Counted from the stretch's first letter, positions 15,217 to 24,395 are shown. The stretch: DNA of 63,981 bases from Jiangella aurantiaca (GCF_004349105.1 NZ_SMLB01000032.1:1-63981); one strand, 5' to 3'. Notes: generated from the letters alone by a model not told the origin. A program made the numbers and translations.

Positions 15217-17205
15217 TCAGTGCGGCGGAGGCGGTGGCGGCAGCTCCCGCCCGGCCCGCTCCGGCGTCTCGGCGGCCGGCGGCTCGACGGCGTCAGCCTG
15301 CTGCTCGGCGGTCTCATCGGACGGCTGCGCCTGCGGCTCGACGGGGGCGGGCTCGACCGGCGCCGGCTCGCTCGCCGCCGGACCGGCCTCTGGGATGTCG
15401 GCCTTCGGCGCGTCGGCCGGCGTGGACCCCTCGCGCGCGGCCTCGCGCCAGGCGCTGGTGATCGGCACTCGCCGGTCGCGGCCGAAGTTGCGCATGGTGA
15501 TCTTCGGGCCGGGCGGGTACTGGCGTCGCTTGTACTCGGCGGTGTCGACCATGCGCAGCACCTTGGCGACGAGGTCCGCGTCGAACCCGGCCGCCTGCAA
15601 CTCCGTCGCGCCGAGGTCCTGCTCGAGGTGCCGGTACAGGACGTCGTCGAGGAGCGGGTAGTCGGGCAGCGAGTCGGAGTCGAGCTGGCCGGGGCGCAGC
15701 TCGGCGCTCGGCGGCTTGTCGATGGAACCCTGCGGGATCGGCGGGGTCTCGCCGCGCTCGACGGCGGCCGCGTTGCGCCAGCGGGCCAATTCCCAGGTCA
15801 GCGTCTTCGGCACGTCCTTGATCGGGGCGTAGCCGCCGACCGCGTCGCCGTAGATGGTGGAGTAGCCGACCGCCAGCTCGGTCTTGTTGCCGGTGGCGAG
15901 CACCAGGTGGCCCTCCTGGTTCGACAGCCCCATCAGTGTCATGCCGCGCACCCTGGCCTGCAGGTTCTCCTCGGCCAGCCCGGTGAGCTCGACGTTGTCG
16001 AGGAAGGCGCGGACCATCGGCTCGATCGGGATGGTCCGGAACCGCAGCCCGGTGCGCTCCGCCAGGTCCTGCGCGTCGGACTTCGAGTGCTCCGACGAAT
16101 ACCTGCTCGGCATCGACACGCCGTACACGTGCTCGGCGCCCAGCGCGTCGACCGCCACCGCTGCGACCAGCGCGGAGTCGATGCCGCCCGACAGCGCGAT
16201 GACCACCGACGAGAAGCCGTTCTTGCGCACGTAGTCGCGCAGCCCCGTGACGAGGGCGGCGTACACCTCGGCGAGGTCGGACAGCCGCGGCGCCAGCGCG
16301 CCGGGGTCGGGCGTGTACGCGGGCAGCGGTGCCGTGGTCAGCGTGGTGCGGTGGACGGCGAACCCGGCGATGCGCTCCTGCGTCATGCCCCACGGGCCGG
16401 GCGCAGGTGCGACGGCTTCGGGCAGCTGCAGGTCGACGACCAGGCAGCCCTCCTCGAACTGCGGGGCCCGCGCGAGCACCTCGCCGTCGGGGCGGACGAC
16501 GAGGGAGTCGCCGTCGAACACCAGCTCGTCCTGGCCGCCGACCATGTTCACGTACGCCAGCGTGGCGTGCGAGTCGGCGGCCCGGCGGCGGGCGAGGTCG
16601 AGGCGGGTGTCGTCCTTGTTGCGCTCGTACGGCGACCCGTTGACGACCAGCAGCAGCCCGGCCCGAGCCTCTCGCGCGACCGAGACCGGCCCGCCGTCCT
16701 GCCAGAGGTCCTCACAGATGGCCAGCGCGATGTCGATGCCATGCAGCCGGAACACGCCGAGATGGTCGCCGGGGACGAAGTAACGGGCCTCGTCGAACAC
16801 GCCGTAATTGGGCAGGTGGTACTTGGCCTGCCGCGCCACCACGCGCCCGCCGTAGAGGACGGCGACGGCGTTCTGCGGCGACCCCTTGGGCCGGCCCAGC
16901 TGGTACTGATGTGCCGTGGCGTCGTCGCGCCCCAGGTACCCGACGACGACCGCGGTGGCGCCCAGCCCCTCGGCGTCGAGCCGGACCGCCAGCTTCTCCA
17001 GCGCGGCCCGCGACGCGTCGACGAACGACGTCCTCAGCGCGAGGTCCTCGACCGGGTAGCCGGTGAGCATCATCTCGGGGAACGCGACCAGGTGGGCGTG
17101 CTGCGCGGCGGCGTGCTTGGTCATGCGGACGACGAGGTCCGCGTTGGCCTCCAGCGCACCGACGGTCGGGTTCACCTGAGCGAGCGCGATTCTGATCTGC
17201 GGCAC
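15217..17205 (-). CDS. nadE: glutamine-dependent NAD+ synthetase
   Basis: A 662-aa two-domain enzyme that amidates deamido-NAD to NAD with ammonia from glutamine. The N-terminal nitrilase domain has the Glu-Lys-Cys triad in FPEMMLTGYP, KYHLPNYGVFDE and ICEDLW. The C-terminal synthetase has the ATP P-loop LSGGIDSAL and later TELAVGYSTIYGD. An unusual tail of about 80 residues after TSAWREAAREG is Pro/Ala/Glu-rich, low in complexity and absent from well-studied homologues. It does not affect the catalytic core. nadA at 59849 supplies the same pathway from the de novo end. Confidence 0.95.
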   Translation of the reverse strand: MPQIRIALAQVNPTVGALEANADLVVRMTKHAAAQHAHLVAFPEMMLTGYPVEDLALRTSFVDASRAALEKLAVRLDAEGLGATAVVVGYLGRDDATAHQYQLGRPKGSPQNAVAVLYGGRVVARQAKYHLPNYGVFDEARYFVPGDHLGVFRLHGIDIALAICEDLWQDGGPVSVAREARAGLLLVVNGSPYERNKDDTRLDLARRRAADSHATLAYVNMVGGQDELVFDGDSLVVRPDGEVLARAPQFEEGCLVVDLQLPEAVAPAPGPWGMTQERIAGFAVHRTTLTTAPLPAYTPDPGALAPRLSDLAEVYAALVTGLRDYVRKNGFSSVVIALSGGIDSALVAAVAVDALGAEHVYGVSMPSRYSSEHSKSDAQDLAERTGLRFRTIPIEPMVRAFLDNVELTGLAEENLQARVRGMTLMGLSNQEGHLVLATGNKTELAVGYSTIYGDAVGGYAPIKDVPKTLTWELARWRNAAAVERGETPPIPQGSIDKPPSAELRPGQLDSDSLPDYPLLDDVLYRHLEQDLGATELQAAGFDADLVAKVLRMVDTAEYKRRQYPPGPKITMRNFGRDRRVPITSAWREAAREGSTPADAPKADIPEAGPAASEPAPVEPAPVEPQAQPSDETAEQQADAVEPPAAETPERAGRELPPPPPPH

Positions 17206-17264
17206 GGTCCGAGCTTAGTCACGTGAGGACACCGTCCAGCTACCCGGCGGACACGACCGTGGGG

Positions 17265-17270
17265 CAGACT
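17265..17270 (+). promoter_or_regulatory. leaderless-type -10 box (CAGACT) for glnA2
   Basis: CAGACT ends six bases before the GTG at 17277, and no ribosome site is present. The first T of a TAnnnT consensus is C, so this is a weaker match than the others. Confidence 0.35.
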
Positions 17271-17276
17271 GGCGGC

Positions 17277-18614
17277 GTGGAGAAGCAGCAGCAGTTCGTC
17301 CTCAGGTCGCTGGAAGAGCGCGACATCCGGTTCGTCCGGCTCTGGTTCACCGACGTGCTCGGGTTCCTGAAGTCGGTCGCGGTCGCCCCCGCCGAGCTGG
17401 AGAACGCGTTCTCCGAGGGCATCGGCTTCGACGGCTCGGCCATCGAGGGGTTCGCGCGCGTCTACGAGGCCGACATGCTGGCCAAACCCGACCCGACCAC
17501 CTTCCAGGTGCTGCCGTGGCGGGGCGGGTCCAACGGCACCGCACGGATGTTCTGCGACATCCTCATGCCCGACGGCTCGCCGTCGTACGCCGACCCGCGG
17601 CACGTCCTCAAGCGGGCGCTCGGCCGGGCCGCGGAGCAGGGGTTCACCTTCTACACCCACCCCGAGGTCGAGTTCTTCGTCTTCAAGAACCAGCCCACCG
17701 GCGGCGAGGAGCCGATCCCCGTCGACGCCAGCGGCTTCTTCGACCACACCGCGCACGGCATCGCGCAGGACTTCCGCCGCGACACCATCACGATGCTCGA
17801 GGACATGGGCATCTCGGTCGAGTTCAGCCACCACGAGGGCGCGCCCGGCCAGCAGGAGATCGACCTGCGCTACGCCGACGCGCTGGCCACGGCCGACAAC
17901 CTCATGACGTTCCGCGCCGTCGTCCGCGAGGTTGCGTTGTCGCAGGACCTCTACGCGTCGTTCATGCCCAAGCCGTTCACCGCCTGGCCCGGGTCGGGCA
18001 TGCACACCCACGTGTCGCTGTTCGAGGGCGACCGCAACGTCTTCCACGAGCCCGGCGCCGAGTACCAGCTGTCCAAGGTGGCCCGCTCGTTCATCGCCGG
18101 GCTGCTCAGGCACGCGCCCGAGATCACCGCGGTCACCAACCAGTGGGTCAACTCCTACAAGCGGCTGCGCGGCGGCGGCGAGGCGCCGGCCTACATCTGC
18201 TGGGGCCACAACAACCGGTCCGCTCTGGTCCGCGTCCCGATGTACAAGCCCGACAAGGGCCAGTCGGCGCGCATCGAGTTCCGCTCGCTCGACTCCGCCT
18301 GCAACCCGTACCTCGCTTACGCGATCATCCTCGCGGCCGGGCTCAAGGGCATCGAGGAGGGCTACGAGCTGCCGCCGGGCGCCGAGGACGACGTCTGGGC
18401 GCTGACCGACCGCGAGCGCCGGGCCATGGGCATCGACCCGCTGCCGGCCTCGCTCGACGAAGCGATCCAGGCCATGGAGAACTCCGAGCTGGTAGCCGAG
18501 ACCCTGGGCGAGCACGTCTTCGAGTTCTTCCTGCGCAACAAGCGCTCGGAGTGGAACGAGTACAGCCTGCAGGTCACCGCGTTCGAGCGGGCCAAGATGC
18601 TGCCGGTGATGTGA
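17277..18614 (+). CDS. glnA2: glutamine synthetase-like protein GlnA2 (type I-alpha)
   Basis: A 445-aa member of the glutamine synthetase fold. It has the beta-grasp domain with GFDGSAIEGFARV, the metal-binding VEFFVF and HHEGAPGQQEID segments, and the ATP-binding SGMHTHVSL. The shorter length and the absence of the adenylylated tyrosine loop place it in the GSI-alpha group, unlike GlnA1 at 34530. In Streptomyces the equivalent has been linked to gamma-glutamylation of polyamines rather than bulk glutamine synthesis; which substrate applies here is open. The stop overlaps the start of an amidotransferase by GTGA. Confidence 0.9.
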   Translation: MEKQQQFVLRSLEERDIRFVRLWFTDVLGFLKSVAVAPAELENAFSEGIGFDGSAIEGFARVYEADMLAKPDPTTFQVLPWRGGSNGTARMFCDILMPDGSPSYADPRHVLKRALGRAAEQGFTFYTHPEVEFFVFKNQPTGGEEPIPVDASGFFDHTAHGIAQDFRRDTITMLEDMGISVEFSHHEGAPGQQEIDLRYADALATADNLMTFRAVVREVALSQDLYASFMPKPFTAWPGSGMHTHVSLFEGDRNVFHEPGAEYQLSKVARSFIAGLLRHAPEITAVTNQWVNSYKRLRGGGEAPAYICWGHNNRSALVRVPMYKPDKGQSARIEFRSLDSACNPYLAYAIILAAGLKGIEEGYELPPGAEDDVWALTDRERRAMGIDPLPASLDEAIQAMENSELVAETLGEHVFEFFLRNKRSEWNEYSLQVTAFERAKMLPVM

Positions 18615-19330
18615 CCGGCGTGGCGGAGGTCATCGACGTCGTCGAGCACGAGCCGGGCTGTCCGCTGGACCGCCTCGGCGGCTGGCTGACGGCCGCGGGA
18701 GCGGACGTGCGGGTGGTGCGGCCGTACGCCGGCGACCCGCTGCCGACGGTGCCCGGTGCCGGCCTGATCGTGCTCGGCGGGCAGATGAACGCCTACGACG
18801 ACGGCGTCGCGCCCTGGCTGCCGGCGGTGCGGTCGCTGCTGGCCGCGGCGGCCGATGGCGGGACACCAACGCTGGGGATCTGCCTCGGCGCGCAGCTACT
18901 GGCTGTGGCGTGCGGCGGCCGGGTCGAGGTCGGTGCCGCGCCGGGCCGCGAGTCCGGCGTCGTCGACGTGCTCTGGCGCCCGGAGTCCGGCGACGATCCG
19001 CTGGTGGGCGGGATGGCCGGCCCGTTCCCCGGGCCCAGCATGCACGCCGACGCCGTCGCGGAGCTGCCGCCGGGCGCCGTCTGGCTGGCGTCGTCGGCGA
19101 TGTACCCGCACCAGGTCTTCCGGGTCGGAGCGGTTGCCTGGGGTGTGCAGTTCCATCCGGAGGTGTCCCAGCCGACGTTCGCCGGCTGGGCGCACGAGCT
19201 GCCCGACGTCGACGCCGGGACGGTGGTGCGCGAGCTGGCCGACCGCGACAGCGAGGTCGTCGCCGCCGGACGCGAGCTGGCCGGCCGCTTCGCCCGCATC
19301 GTCGCGACGTCGCCGGCGGTGCGCCGCTAG
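18611..19330 (+). CDS. class I glutamine amidotransferase-like protein
   Basis: A 239-aa GATase-1 fold protein. The nucleophile elbow GICLGAQLLA puts the Cys near residue 91, and the catalytic His-Glu pair is in VQFHPEVSQ near 180. No synthase domain is attached, so it is either a free glutaminase partner or a hydrolase of gamma-glutamyl bonds. The GTG start overlaps the glnA2 stop, so the two are translated together. That makes a gamma-glutamyl substrate an attractive inference. Confidence 0.85.
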   Translation: MTGVAEVIDVVEHEPGCPLDRLGGWLTAAGADVRVVRPYAGDPLPTVPGAGLIVLGGQMNAYDDGVAPWLPAVRSLLAAAADGGTPTLGICLGAQLLAVACGGRVEVGAAPGRESGVVDVLWRPESGDDPLVGGMAGPFPGPSMHADAVAELPPGAVWLASSAMYPHQVFRVGAVAWGVQFHPEVSQPTFAGWAHELPDVDAGTVVRELADRDSEVVAAGRELAGRFARIVATSPAVRR

Positions 19331-19337
19331 ACTCGAT

Positions 19338-19402
19338 CACGATGGCGGTGGGGCTCGCCGACAACCGCCGTGCCGTCCGGCGCGGCCAACAGTCCCTACC
19401 TC
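19338..19402 (+). promoter_or_regulatory. fluoride riboswitch (crcB motif)
   Basis: The segment folds as the fluoride aptamer. GGCG...CGCC closes a loop holding TGGGG, then ACAACC, then an 8-bp stem GCCGTGCC/GGCGCGGC. The 3' strand CAACAGTCCCTAC can form the pseudoknot by pairing CCC with GGG and ends in the conserved CTAC. It lies 26 nt before the first crcB start. Fluoride binding should switch the operon on. Confidence 0.8.
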
Positions 19403-19427
19403 GGCTCGATCGACGGTAGGGAGACAT

Positions 19428-19838
19428 ATGTCCAGGGTGCGCCGCCATGTGCCCGTGCTCGCGGTCATCGGCGCGGGCGGCGTCCTGGGTTCGCTGGCCC
19501 GCCACGGCGCGGCGTCGCTGCAGCCCGCGGCCGACGGCGGCTGGCCATGGGCGATCCTCGTCGTGAACGTGTCGGGCTGCCTCCTGATCGGCGTCCTCAT
19601 GGCCGTGCTGCTGGATCTCACCGCGCCGCACCGGCTGCTGCGGCCGTTCCTCGGCATCGGCGTGCTCGGCGGGTTCACGACGTTCTCGACCTACGCGGTC
19701 GACACGCAGCGGCTGCTGGCGGAGGCGCGCTACGCGGCCGCGGTGACGTATGTCCTGGTGACGCCGGTGCTGGCGCTGCTGGCGGTCTGGTTCGGGACCG
19801 CGGCGACGCGGGCCCTTCGAGGGAGGAGACGCGCATGA
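19428..19838 (+). CDS. crcB1: fluoride-specific ion channel subunit CrcB/Fluc (first copy)
   Basis: A 136-aa four-helix membrane protein of the Fluc family, which exports fluoride as a dual-topology dimer. Family marks are [10 protein letters not shown], the [10 protein letters not shown] helix, and [12 protein letters not shown] with the Na+-site and phenylalanine-track residues. The ATG follows GGTAGGGAG. Its stop overlaps the DUF190 gene by ATGA. Two different crcB genes in one operon normally mean a heterodimeric channel. Confidence 0.93.
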   Translation: MSRVRRHVPVLAVIGAGGVLGSLARHGAASLQPAADGGWPWAILVVNVSGCLLIGVLMAVLLDLTAPHRLLRPFLGIGVLGGFTTFSTYAVDTQRLLAEARYAAAVTYVLVTPVLALLAVWFGTAATRALRGRRRA

Positions 19839-20191
19839 CGCTGCAAGGACCGGCGAAGCGGCTGACCATAGTCGTCGGCGAGAACGACACCTGGCACGGC
19901 CGGCCGCTGTACACCGAGATCGTGCACCGCGCGCACGCCGCCGGAATGGCCGGCGCCAGCGTCTTCCGCGGCATCGAGGGGTACGGCGCGTCCAACCACA
20001 TCCACACCACGCGCATCCTCAGCCTGTCCGAGGACCTGCCGGTCGCGGTCGTGATCGTGGACCGCGCCGAGGCTGTGGCCCGGTTCGTCGACGAGGTCGC
20101 GCCGCTGGTGAGCGAGGGCCTCATCACGCTGGCCGACGTCGAGGTGGTCCGGTACGTGGGCCGGGGGAGCAGCGGGAGCGTTGCTTCGTGA
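19835..20191 (+). CDS. DUF190 domain protein
   Basis: A 118-aa cytosolic protein of the DUF190 family. The core [33 protein letters not shown] recalls the PII-like ferredoxin fold. The family is repeatedly found with crcB, which suggests a regulatory or accessory role in fluoride export, but no biochemical role is established. It overlaps both flanking crcB genes by four bases, so the three are translated in step. Confidence 0.88.
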   Translation: MTLQGPAKRLTIVVGENDTWHGRPLYTEIVHRAHAAGMAGASVFRGIEGYGASNHIHTTRILSLSEDLPVAVVIVDRAEAVARFVDEVAPLVSEGLITLADVEVVRYVGRGSSGSVAS

Positions 20192-20541
20192 CGGTGCTGC
20201 TGGTGGCGGCCGGCGCCGCGGTCGGCGCGCCGCTGCGCTACGTCGTGGACCGCTGGGTGGGGATCCGGCTGGGCGCCGGGTTCCCGTGGGGCACGCTGGT
20301 GGTCAACGTCGTGGGCTCGTTCGTCCTCGGGCTGGTGCTCGGCTCGCCGTCCGTGGGCGCGGAGGCGACCGCGCTGATCGGGACCGGTTTCTGCGGCGCG
20401 CTGACCACGTACAGCACGTTCAGCTACGAGACGCTGCGGCTGCTGGAGGACGGCGCGTGGTCGCGCGGGGTCGCGAACGTGCTGGTCAGCGTGGCCGCAG
20501 GCCTGGGTGCGGCCGCCCTCGGCTGGACCCTGGCGTCCTAG
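20188..20541 (+). CDS. crcB2: fluoride-specific ion channel subunit CrcB/Fluc (second copy)
   Basis: A 117-aa Fluc subunit with four predicted helices. Family marks are [10 protein letters not shown] in helix 1, NVVGSFVLG in helix 2, and [17 protein letters not shown]. It is clearly diverged from the first copy, as expected for partners of a heterodimer fixed in opposite orientations. The first copy ends in RALRGRRRA and this one has fewer positive ends, which fits opposite topology. The GTG start overlaps the DUF190 stop. Confidence 0.92.
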   Translation: MTVLLVAAGAAVGAPLRYVVDRWVGIRLGAGFPWGTLVVNVVGSFVLGLVLGSPSVGAEATALIGTGFCGALTTYSTFSYETLRLLEDGAWSRGVANVLVSVAAGLGAAALGWTLAS

Positions 20542-20576
20542 CGCCGGGCGAGGCGGCCGCGCGGTGGCGCGCCGGG

Positions 20577-20582
20577 TACGTT
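20577..20582 (+). promoter_or_regulatory. leaderless-type -10 box (TACGTT) for glnE
   Basis: TACGTT ends six bases before the ATG at 20589, with no Shine-Dalgarno sequence. Confidence 0.45.
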
Positions 20583-20588
20583 TGTTGC

Positions 20589-23500
20589 ATGTCTGTGAAC
20601 CGGACGGAGGGCCGCGTCGCGTCGTTGGCCAAGGCCGGGTTCGCCGACACCGCCGCCGCCCAGCGCGAGCTGGACGGCCCGCTGCTCAGCGACCTCGCCG
20701 CCGGCACCGACCTCGTCGCCGCGCTGGGCATCGTCGCCGACCCCGACCTCGGGCTGCGCGGGCTCGGGCGGTTGCTGGAGTCGCTGGTGACGGACGAGCG
20801 GCGGGCCCGCCTGCGCGACGCGCTGGCCGCCGACTCGCCGCACGCGCGCCGGCTACTGGCCGTGCTCGGGTTCAGCTCGGCGCTCGCCGACCACCTGTGC
20901 CGGCATCCGGACCACTGGCTCGACCTCGGCGACCTCGACCCGGAGCGGCGGCCCGACGCAGACGCCGTCCGGGCCCGCCTCCTCACGGCCGTAGGCGCCG
21001 ACCCGGCCGCGCCGGTCCCCGTCGCGGTGGGGGAGCAGCCGGAGCTGCTCGATGCCCTGCGGGTGGCGTACCGGCGGCACGTCACGGCGCTAGCGGCGCT
21101 CGATCTCGCCGACCGGCTGGACGTCGCCGCCGTCGCCGCGGAGCTGGCCGACCTCGCCGGCGCGACACTCGAGGCCGCGCTCGCCGTCGCGCGGGCCGCG
21201 GTCCCCGACGCGCCGGACTGCCGGCTGGCCGTCATCGCGATGGGCAAGGCCGGCGGCCGCGAGCTGAACTACGCCTCCGACGTCGACGTCGTCTTCGTCG
21301 GCGAGCCGCCCGCCGACGATCCCGACGGCGCGACCGACTGGCTGGGCACCGCGACGGCGCTGGCAACAGCGCTGATGCGGGCGTGCTCGGTCTACACCGG
21401 CGAGGGGACGATCTGGCCGGTCGACGCGGCGCTGCGGCCCGAGGGCAAGCGGGGGCCGCTGGTGCGCACCGTCGCCAGCCACGTCGCCTACTACCGCGAC
21501 TGGGCGAAGACGTGGGAGTTCCAGGCCCTGCTCAAGGCCCGCCCGGTGGCCGGCGACCGCGCGCTCGGCCAGCAGTACCTCGACGCCGTCATGCCGATGG
21601 TGTGGACCGCGTCCGGCCGCGACGGCTTCGTCGACGACGTGCACGCGATGCGGCGCCGGGTCGAGGACCACATCCGCCCGGCCGAGGCCGACCGTCAGCT
21701 CAAGCTCGGCCCTGGCGGGCTGCGCGACGTCGAGTTCGCCGTCCAGCTGCTGCAGCTGGTGCACGGCCGGGCCGACGTCAGCCTGCACGACGGCAACACG
21801 CTCGACACGCTCGCGGCGCTGACGGCCGGCGGCTACGTCGGGCGCCTGGACGGTGCCGTGCTCGACGCCGCCTACCGGTTCCTGCGCACGTTCGAGCACC
21901 GCATCCAGCTGCGCGGGCTACGCCGCACGCACGTCGTCCCGGACTCCGACGAGCAGTTGCGGATCCTCGCGCGGTCGCTGGCGATGAAGCAGCCGGCCGA
22001 GCTGGTCGACGTTTGGCACCAGCAGGCCCGCGAGGTGCGGCGGCTGCACGAGAAGCTGTTCTACCGACCGCTGCTGTCCGCCGTCGCGCGGCTGCCCGGC
22101 GACGGCGTCCGGCTCAGCCCGGAGGCCGCGCTGGCCCGGCTGCGGGCGCTCGGATACGCCGACCCGGCCGGCGCACTGCGGCACATCGAGGCGCTGACGA
22201 CGGGCGTGTCGCGGCGGGCGTCGATCCAGCGGACGCTGCTGCCGGTGCTGCTCGGCTGGTTCGCCGATGCGCCCGAGCCCGACACCGGCCTGGCCGGGTT
22301 CCGCAAGGTCAGCGAGGCGCTCGGCACGACGCCGTGGTATCTGCGGCTGCTGCGCGACGACGGCGCGGCGGCCGAGCGGATGGCGCGCGTGCTGGCGTCC
22401 GGCCGGTACGCGACCGAGCTGCTGCTGCGGGCGCCCGAGGCGGTCTCGCTGCTCGGTGACGACGACGCGCTGCGGCTGCGTGAGCGGGGGCCACTGGAGA
22501 AGGAGGTCCTGGCCGGCGTCCAACGGCACGACGACCCTGTCGACGCGATCGGCGTGGTCCGGGCCATGCGCCGGCGCGAGCTGTTCCGCGTCACCGTCGC
22601 CGACCTCGCCGCCGACGCCCCCGTCGAGGACGTCGGCGAGGCGTTGACGGTCATCGCGGAGGCGACGCTGTCCGGCGCGCTGGCCGCCGCCACCCGCGCC
22701 GTCGAGGCCGCACGCGGCGGGCCGCTGCCGACCCGGCTGGCGGTCGTCGCGATGGGCCGGCTCGGCGGCCGCGAGATGGGGTACGCGTCCGACGCCGACG
22801 TGCTGTTCGTGCACACGCCGTACCCCGACGAGGACGAGACCGAGGCGGCGTCCGCCGCGCTCGCCGTCGCCAACGAGATGACCCGGCTGCTCTCGCTGCC
22901 GTCGCCAGAGCCGTCGCTGACCGTCGACGCCGGTCTGCGGCCGGAGGGCAAGCAGGGGCCGCTGGTGCGGACGCTGGCCTCGTACGCCGCGTATTACGAC
23001 CGGTGGGGCGAGGTGTGGGAGCGGCAGGCGCTGCTGCGGGCGGCGCCGTGCTGCGGCGATCCGGAGCTGCTGCGGCGGTTCTCGGCGCTGATCGACCCGT
23101 TGCGCTGGCCCACGGCCGGGTTGTCGGCGACGCAGATCCGCGACGTGCGGCGCATGAAGGCCCGTGTGGAGTCCGAGCGGTTGCCGCGCGGCGCCGACCC
23201 GTCGATGCACCTCAAGCTCGGTCCCGGCGGCCTCGCCGACGTGGAGTGGACGGCGCAGCTGCTGCAGCTGCGGCACGCGGCAGGGGTGCCGGAGTTGCGG
23301 ACGATGTCGACGCCGGGGGCGCTCGCCGCGGCGGTGTCGGCCGGCCTCCTGGCCGCGGAGGACCGAGCCGTGCTCGTGGACGCCTGGCGGCAGGCGGCCC
23401 GCATCCGCAACGCGACCGTCCTGGTCACCGGCCGGCCGTCGGACATGCTGCCCAAGGACCCGAAGACGCTGGCGGCGGTGTCGCAGGTGCTGGGCTACGG

Positions 23501-23597
23501 CGCCGGCGAGAGCACCCTGTTCGTCGACGACTACCACCGCTCCGCCCGCAAGGCTCGCTCCGTCGTCGAACGCCTCTTCTACGACGACGCCCGCTGA
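20589..23597 (+). CDS. glnE: bifunctional glutamine synthetase adenylyltransferase/deadenylase
   Basis: A 1002-aa enzyme with two nucleotidyltransferase domains. The N-terminal domain (GGRELNYASDVDVVFV near residue 225) removes AMP, and the C-terminal one (GGREMGYASDADVLFV near 728) adds AMP to a tyrosine of GSI-beta. Each is followed by a helical GlnD-UR_UTase segment, including LKLGPGGLRDVEF and LKLGPGGLADVEW. It should tune GlnA1 at 34530, which keeps the target tyrosine. The ATG at 20589 was chosen over a much longer upstream frame because homology starts there and a leaderless -10 precedes it. Confidence 0.95.
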   Translation: MSVNRTEGRVASLAKAGFADTAAAQRELDGPLLSDLAAGTDLVAALGIVADPDLGLRGLGRLLESLVTDERRARLRDALAADSPHARRLLAVLGFSSALADHLCRHPDHWLDLGDLDPERRPDADAVRARLLTAVGADPAAPVPVAVGEQPELLDALRVAYRRHVTALAALDLADRLDVAAVAAELADLAGATLEAALAVARAAVPDAPDCRLAVIAMGKAGGRELNYASDVDVVFVGEPPADDPDGATDWLGTATALATALMRACSVYTGEGTIWPVDAALRPEGKRGPLVRTVASHVAYYRDWAKTWEFQALLKARPVAGDRALGQQYLDAVMPMVWTASGRDGFVDDVHAMRRRVEDHIRPAEADRQLKLGPGGLRDVEFAVQLLQLVHGRADVSLHDGNTLDTLAALTAGGYVGRLDGAVLDAAYRFLRTFEHRIQLRGLRRTHVVPDSDEQLRILARSLAMKQPAELVDVWHQQAREVRRLHEKLFYRPLLSAVARLPGDGVRLSPEAALARLRALGYADPAGALRHIEALTTGVSRRASIQRTLLPVLLGWFADAPEPDTGLAGFRKVSEALGTTPWYLRLLRDDGAAAERMARVLASGRYATELLLRAPEAVSLLGDDDALRLRERGPLEKEVLAGVQRHDDPVDAIGVVRAMRRRELFRVTVADLAADAPVEDVGEALTVIAEATLSGALAAATRAVEAARGGPLPTRLAVVAMGRLGGREMGYASDADVLFVHTPYPDEDETEAASAALAVANEMTRLLSLPSPEPSLTVDAGLRPEGKQGPLVRTLASYAAYYDRWGEVWERQALLRAAPCCGDPELLRRFSALIDPLRWPTAGLSATQIRDVRRMKARVESERLPRGADPSMHLKLGPGGLADVEWTAQLLQLRHAAGVPELRTMSTPGALAAAVSAGLLAAEDRAVLVDAWRQAARIRNATVLVTGRPSDMLPKDPKTLAAVSQVLGYGAGESTLFVDDYHRSARKARSVVERLFYDDAR

Positions 23598-23605
23598 GGA
23601 CGGCC

Positions 23606-23983
23606 TCAAGAACGCCCGGAGGCGGCTGTCCGCGCGAAGGCGACCGCCTCGGCGAGCAGGACGCGCCACAGCTCCCGATCGGCGGTGGGAATCGCCACCC
23701 ACTCGCGGAACACCCTGCCGGCGGGGGCGAACTCGTCGCCGGTGCCGGCCCGCACGAGTTCGACCACCCGCTCGCTCGGCAGCTTCAGGACCAGCCGGCC
23801 GGCCTTGTCGTCGTAGCACGCGAGGAACCGCCCGGCCAGCCGCACGCACGGGTAGCCCATCATCGTCGCCCGGCCGATCGCGGGATCGTAGAGCAGGTCG
23901 TCGGTGAGCTCCTCGTAGAGGTCGCGGGCGGCGTCCCCGCCGGACCGGTCCGGCGGGAACGTGCCCTTCGCGTCTGGCGCCAT
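23606..23983 (-). CDS. TfoX/MmcQ-YjbR-like small protein
   Basis: A 125-aa protein with the TfoX N-terminal or YjbR-like signature RATMMGYPCVRLAGRFLACYDDKAGRLVLKL in pattern, followed by PAGRVFREWVAIP. Such proteins are small cytosolic folds of unknown role in actinobacteria; a competence role is not implied. The ATG at 23983 overlaps the stop of the upstream VOC gene by one base, so the two form an operon. Confident as a gene, less so on the family name. Confidence 0.75.
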   Translation of the reverse strand: MAPDAKGTFPPDRSGGDAARDLYEELTDDLLYDPAIGRATMMGYPCVRLAGRFLACYDDKAGRLVLKLPSERVVELVRAGTGDEFAPAGRVFREWVAIPTADRELWRVLLAEAVAFARTAASGRS

Positions 23984-24372
23984 CAGGCCGCCGGCGGGCT
24001 GAAGACCCCGAACTGGTTGCCCGACGGGTCGCGCAGGTAGGCGAACGCCGGGGCACCCGGGCCGGGGTCGAGGTGCTTGCTCACCACCGAGCCGCCGAGC
24101 TGCACGGCATCGGCGCAGGTGGCCTCGACGTCGGCGACGAGGATGTAGAACACCGCGTGGTCGGGCGCCTGCCCGCGGGTTCCGAAGATGCCGCCCATCG
24201 GCTGGTCGGCTCCGGAGGCCTTGATGTTGCGGTAATCCATGCCCCCGGCCGTCGCCGGACCGTCCGCCTCGAAGGTCCAGTCGAAGAGGCTGCCATAGAA
24301 CTTCTGGGCACCGTCGGGGTCGCTGGTGGCGACCTCGAACCAGGCCAGGGTGCCGGGAATGGGATCGGGCAT
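23983..24372 (-). CDS. VOC-family (glyoxalase-like) protein
   Basis: A 129-aa vicinal-oxygen-chelate protein with two beta-alpha-beta-beta-beta modules. The N-terminal module has WFEVATSDPDGAQKFYGSLFDW, and the C-terminal one ends in YLRDPSGNQFGVFSP. The family includes glyoxalases, dioxygenases and resistance proteins; nothing here identifies the substrate. The ATG follows GGAG. It lies between the WYL regulator upstream and the TfoX-like gene downstream, all on one strand. Confidence 0.88.
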   Translation of the reverse strand: MPDPIPGTLAWFEVATSDPDGAQKFYGSLFDWTFEADGPATAGGMDYRNIKASGADQPMGGIFGTRGQAPDHAVFYILVADVEATCADAVQLGGSVVSKHLDPGPGAPAFAYLRDPSGNQFGVFSPPAA

Positions 24373-24395
24373 GGGTGTCTCCTTCATCGAACGGA

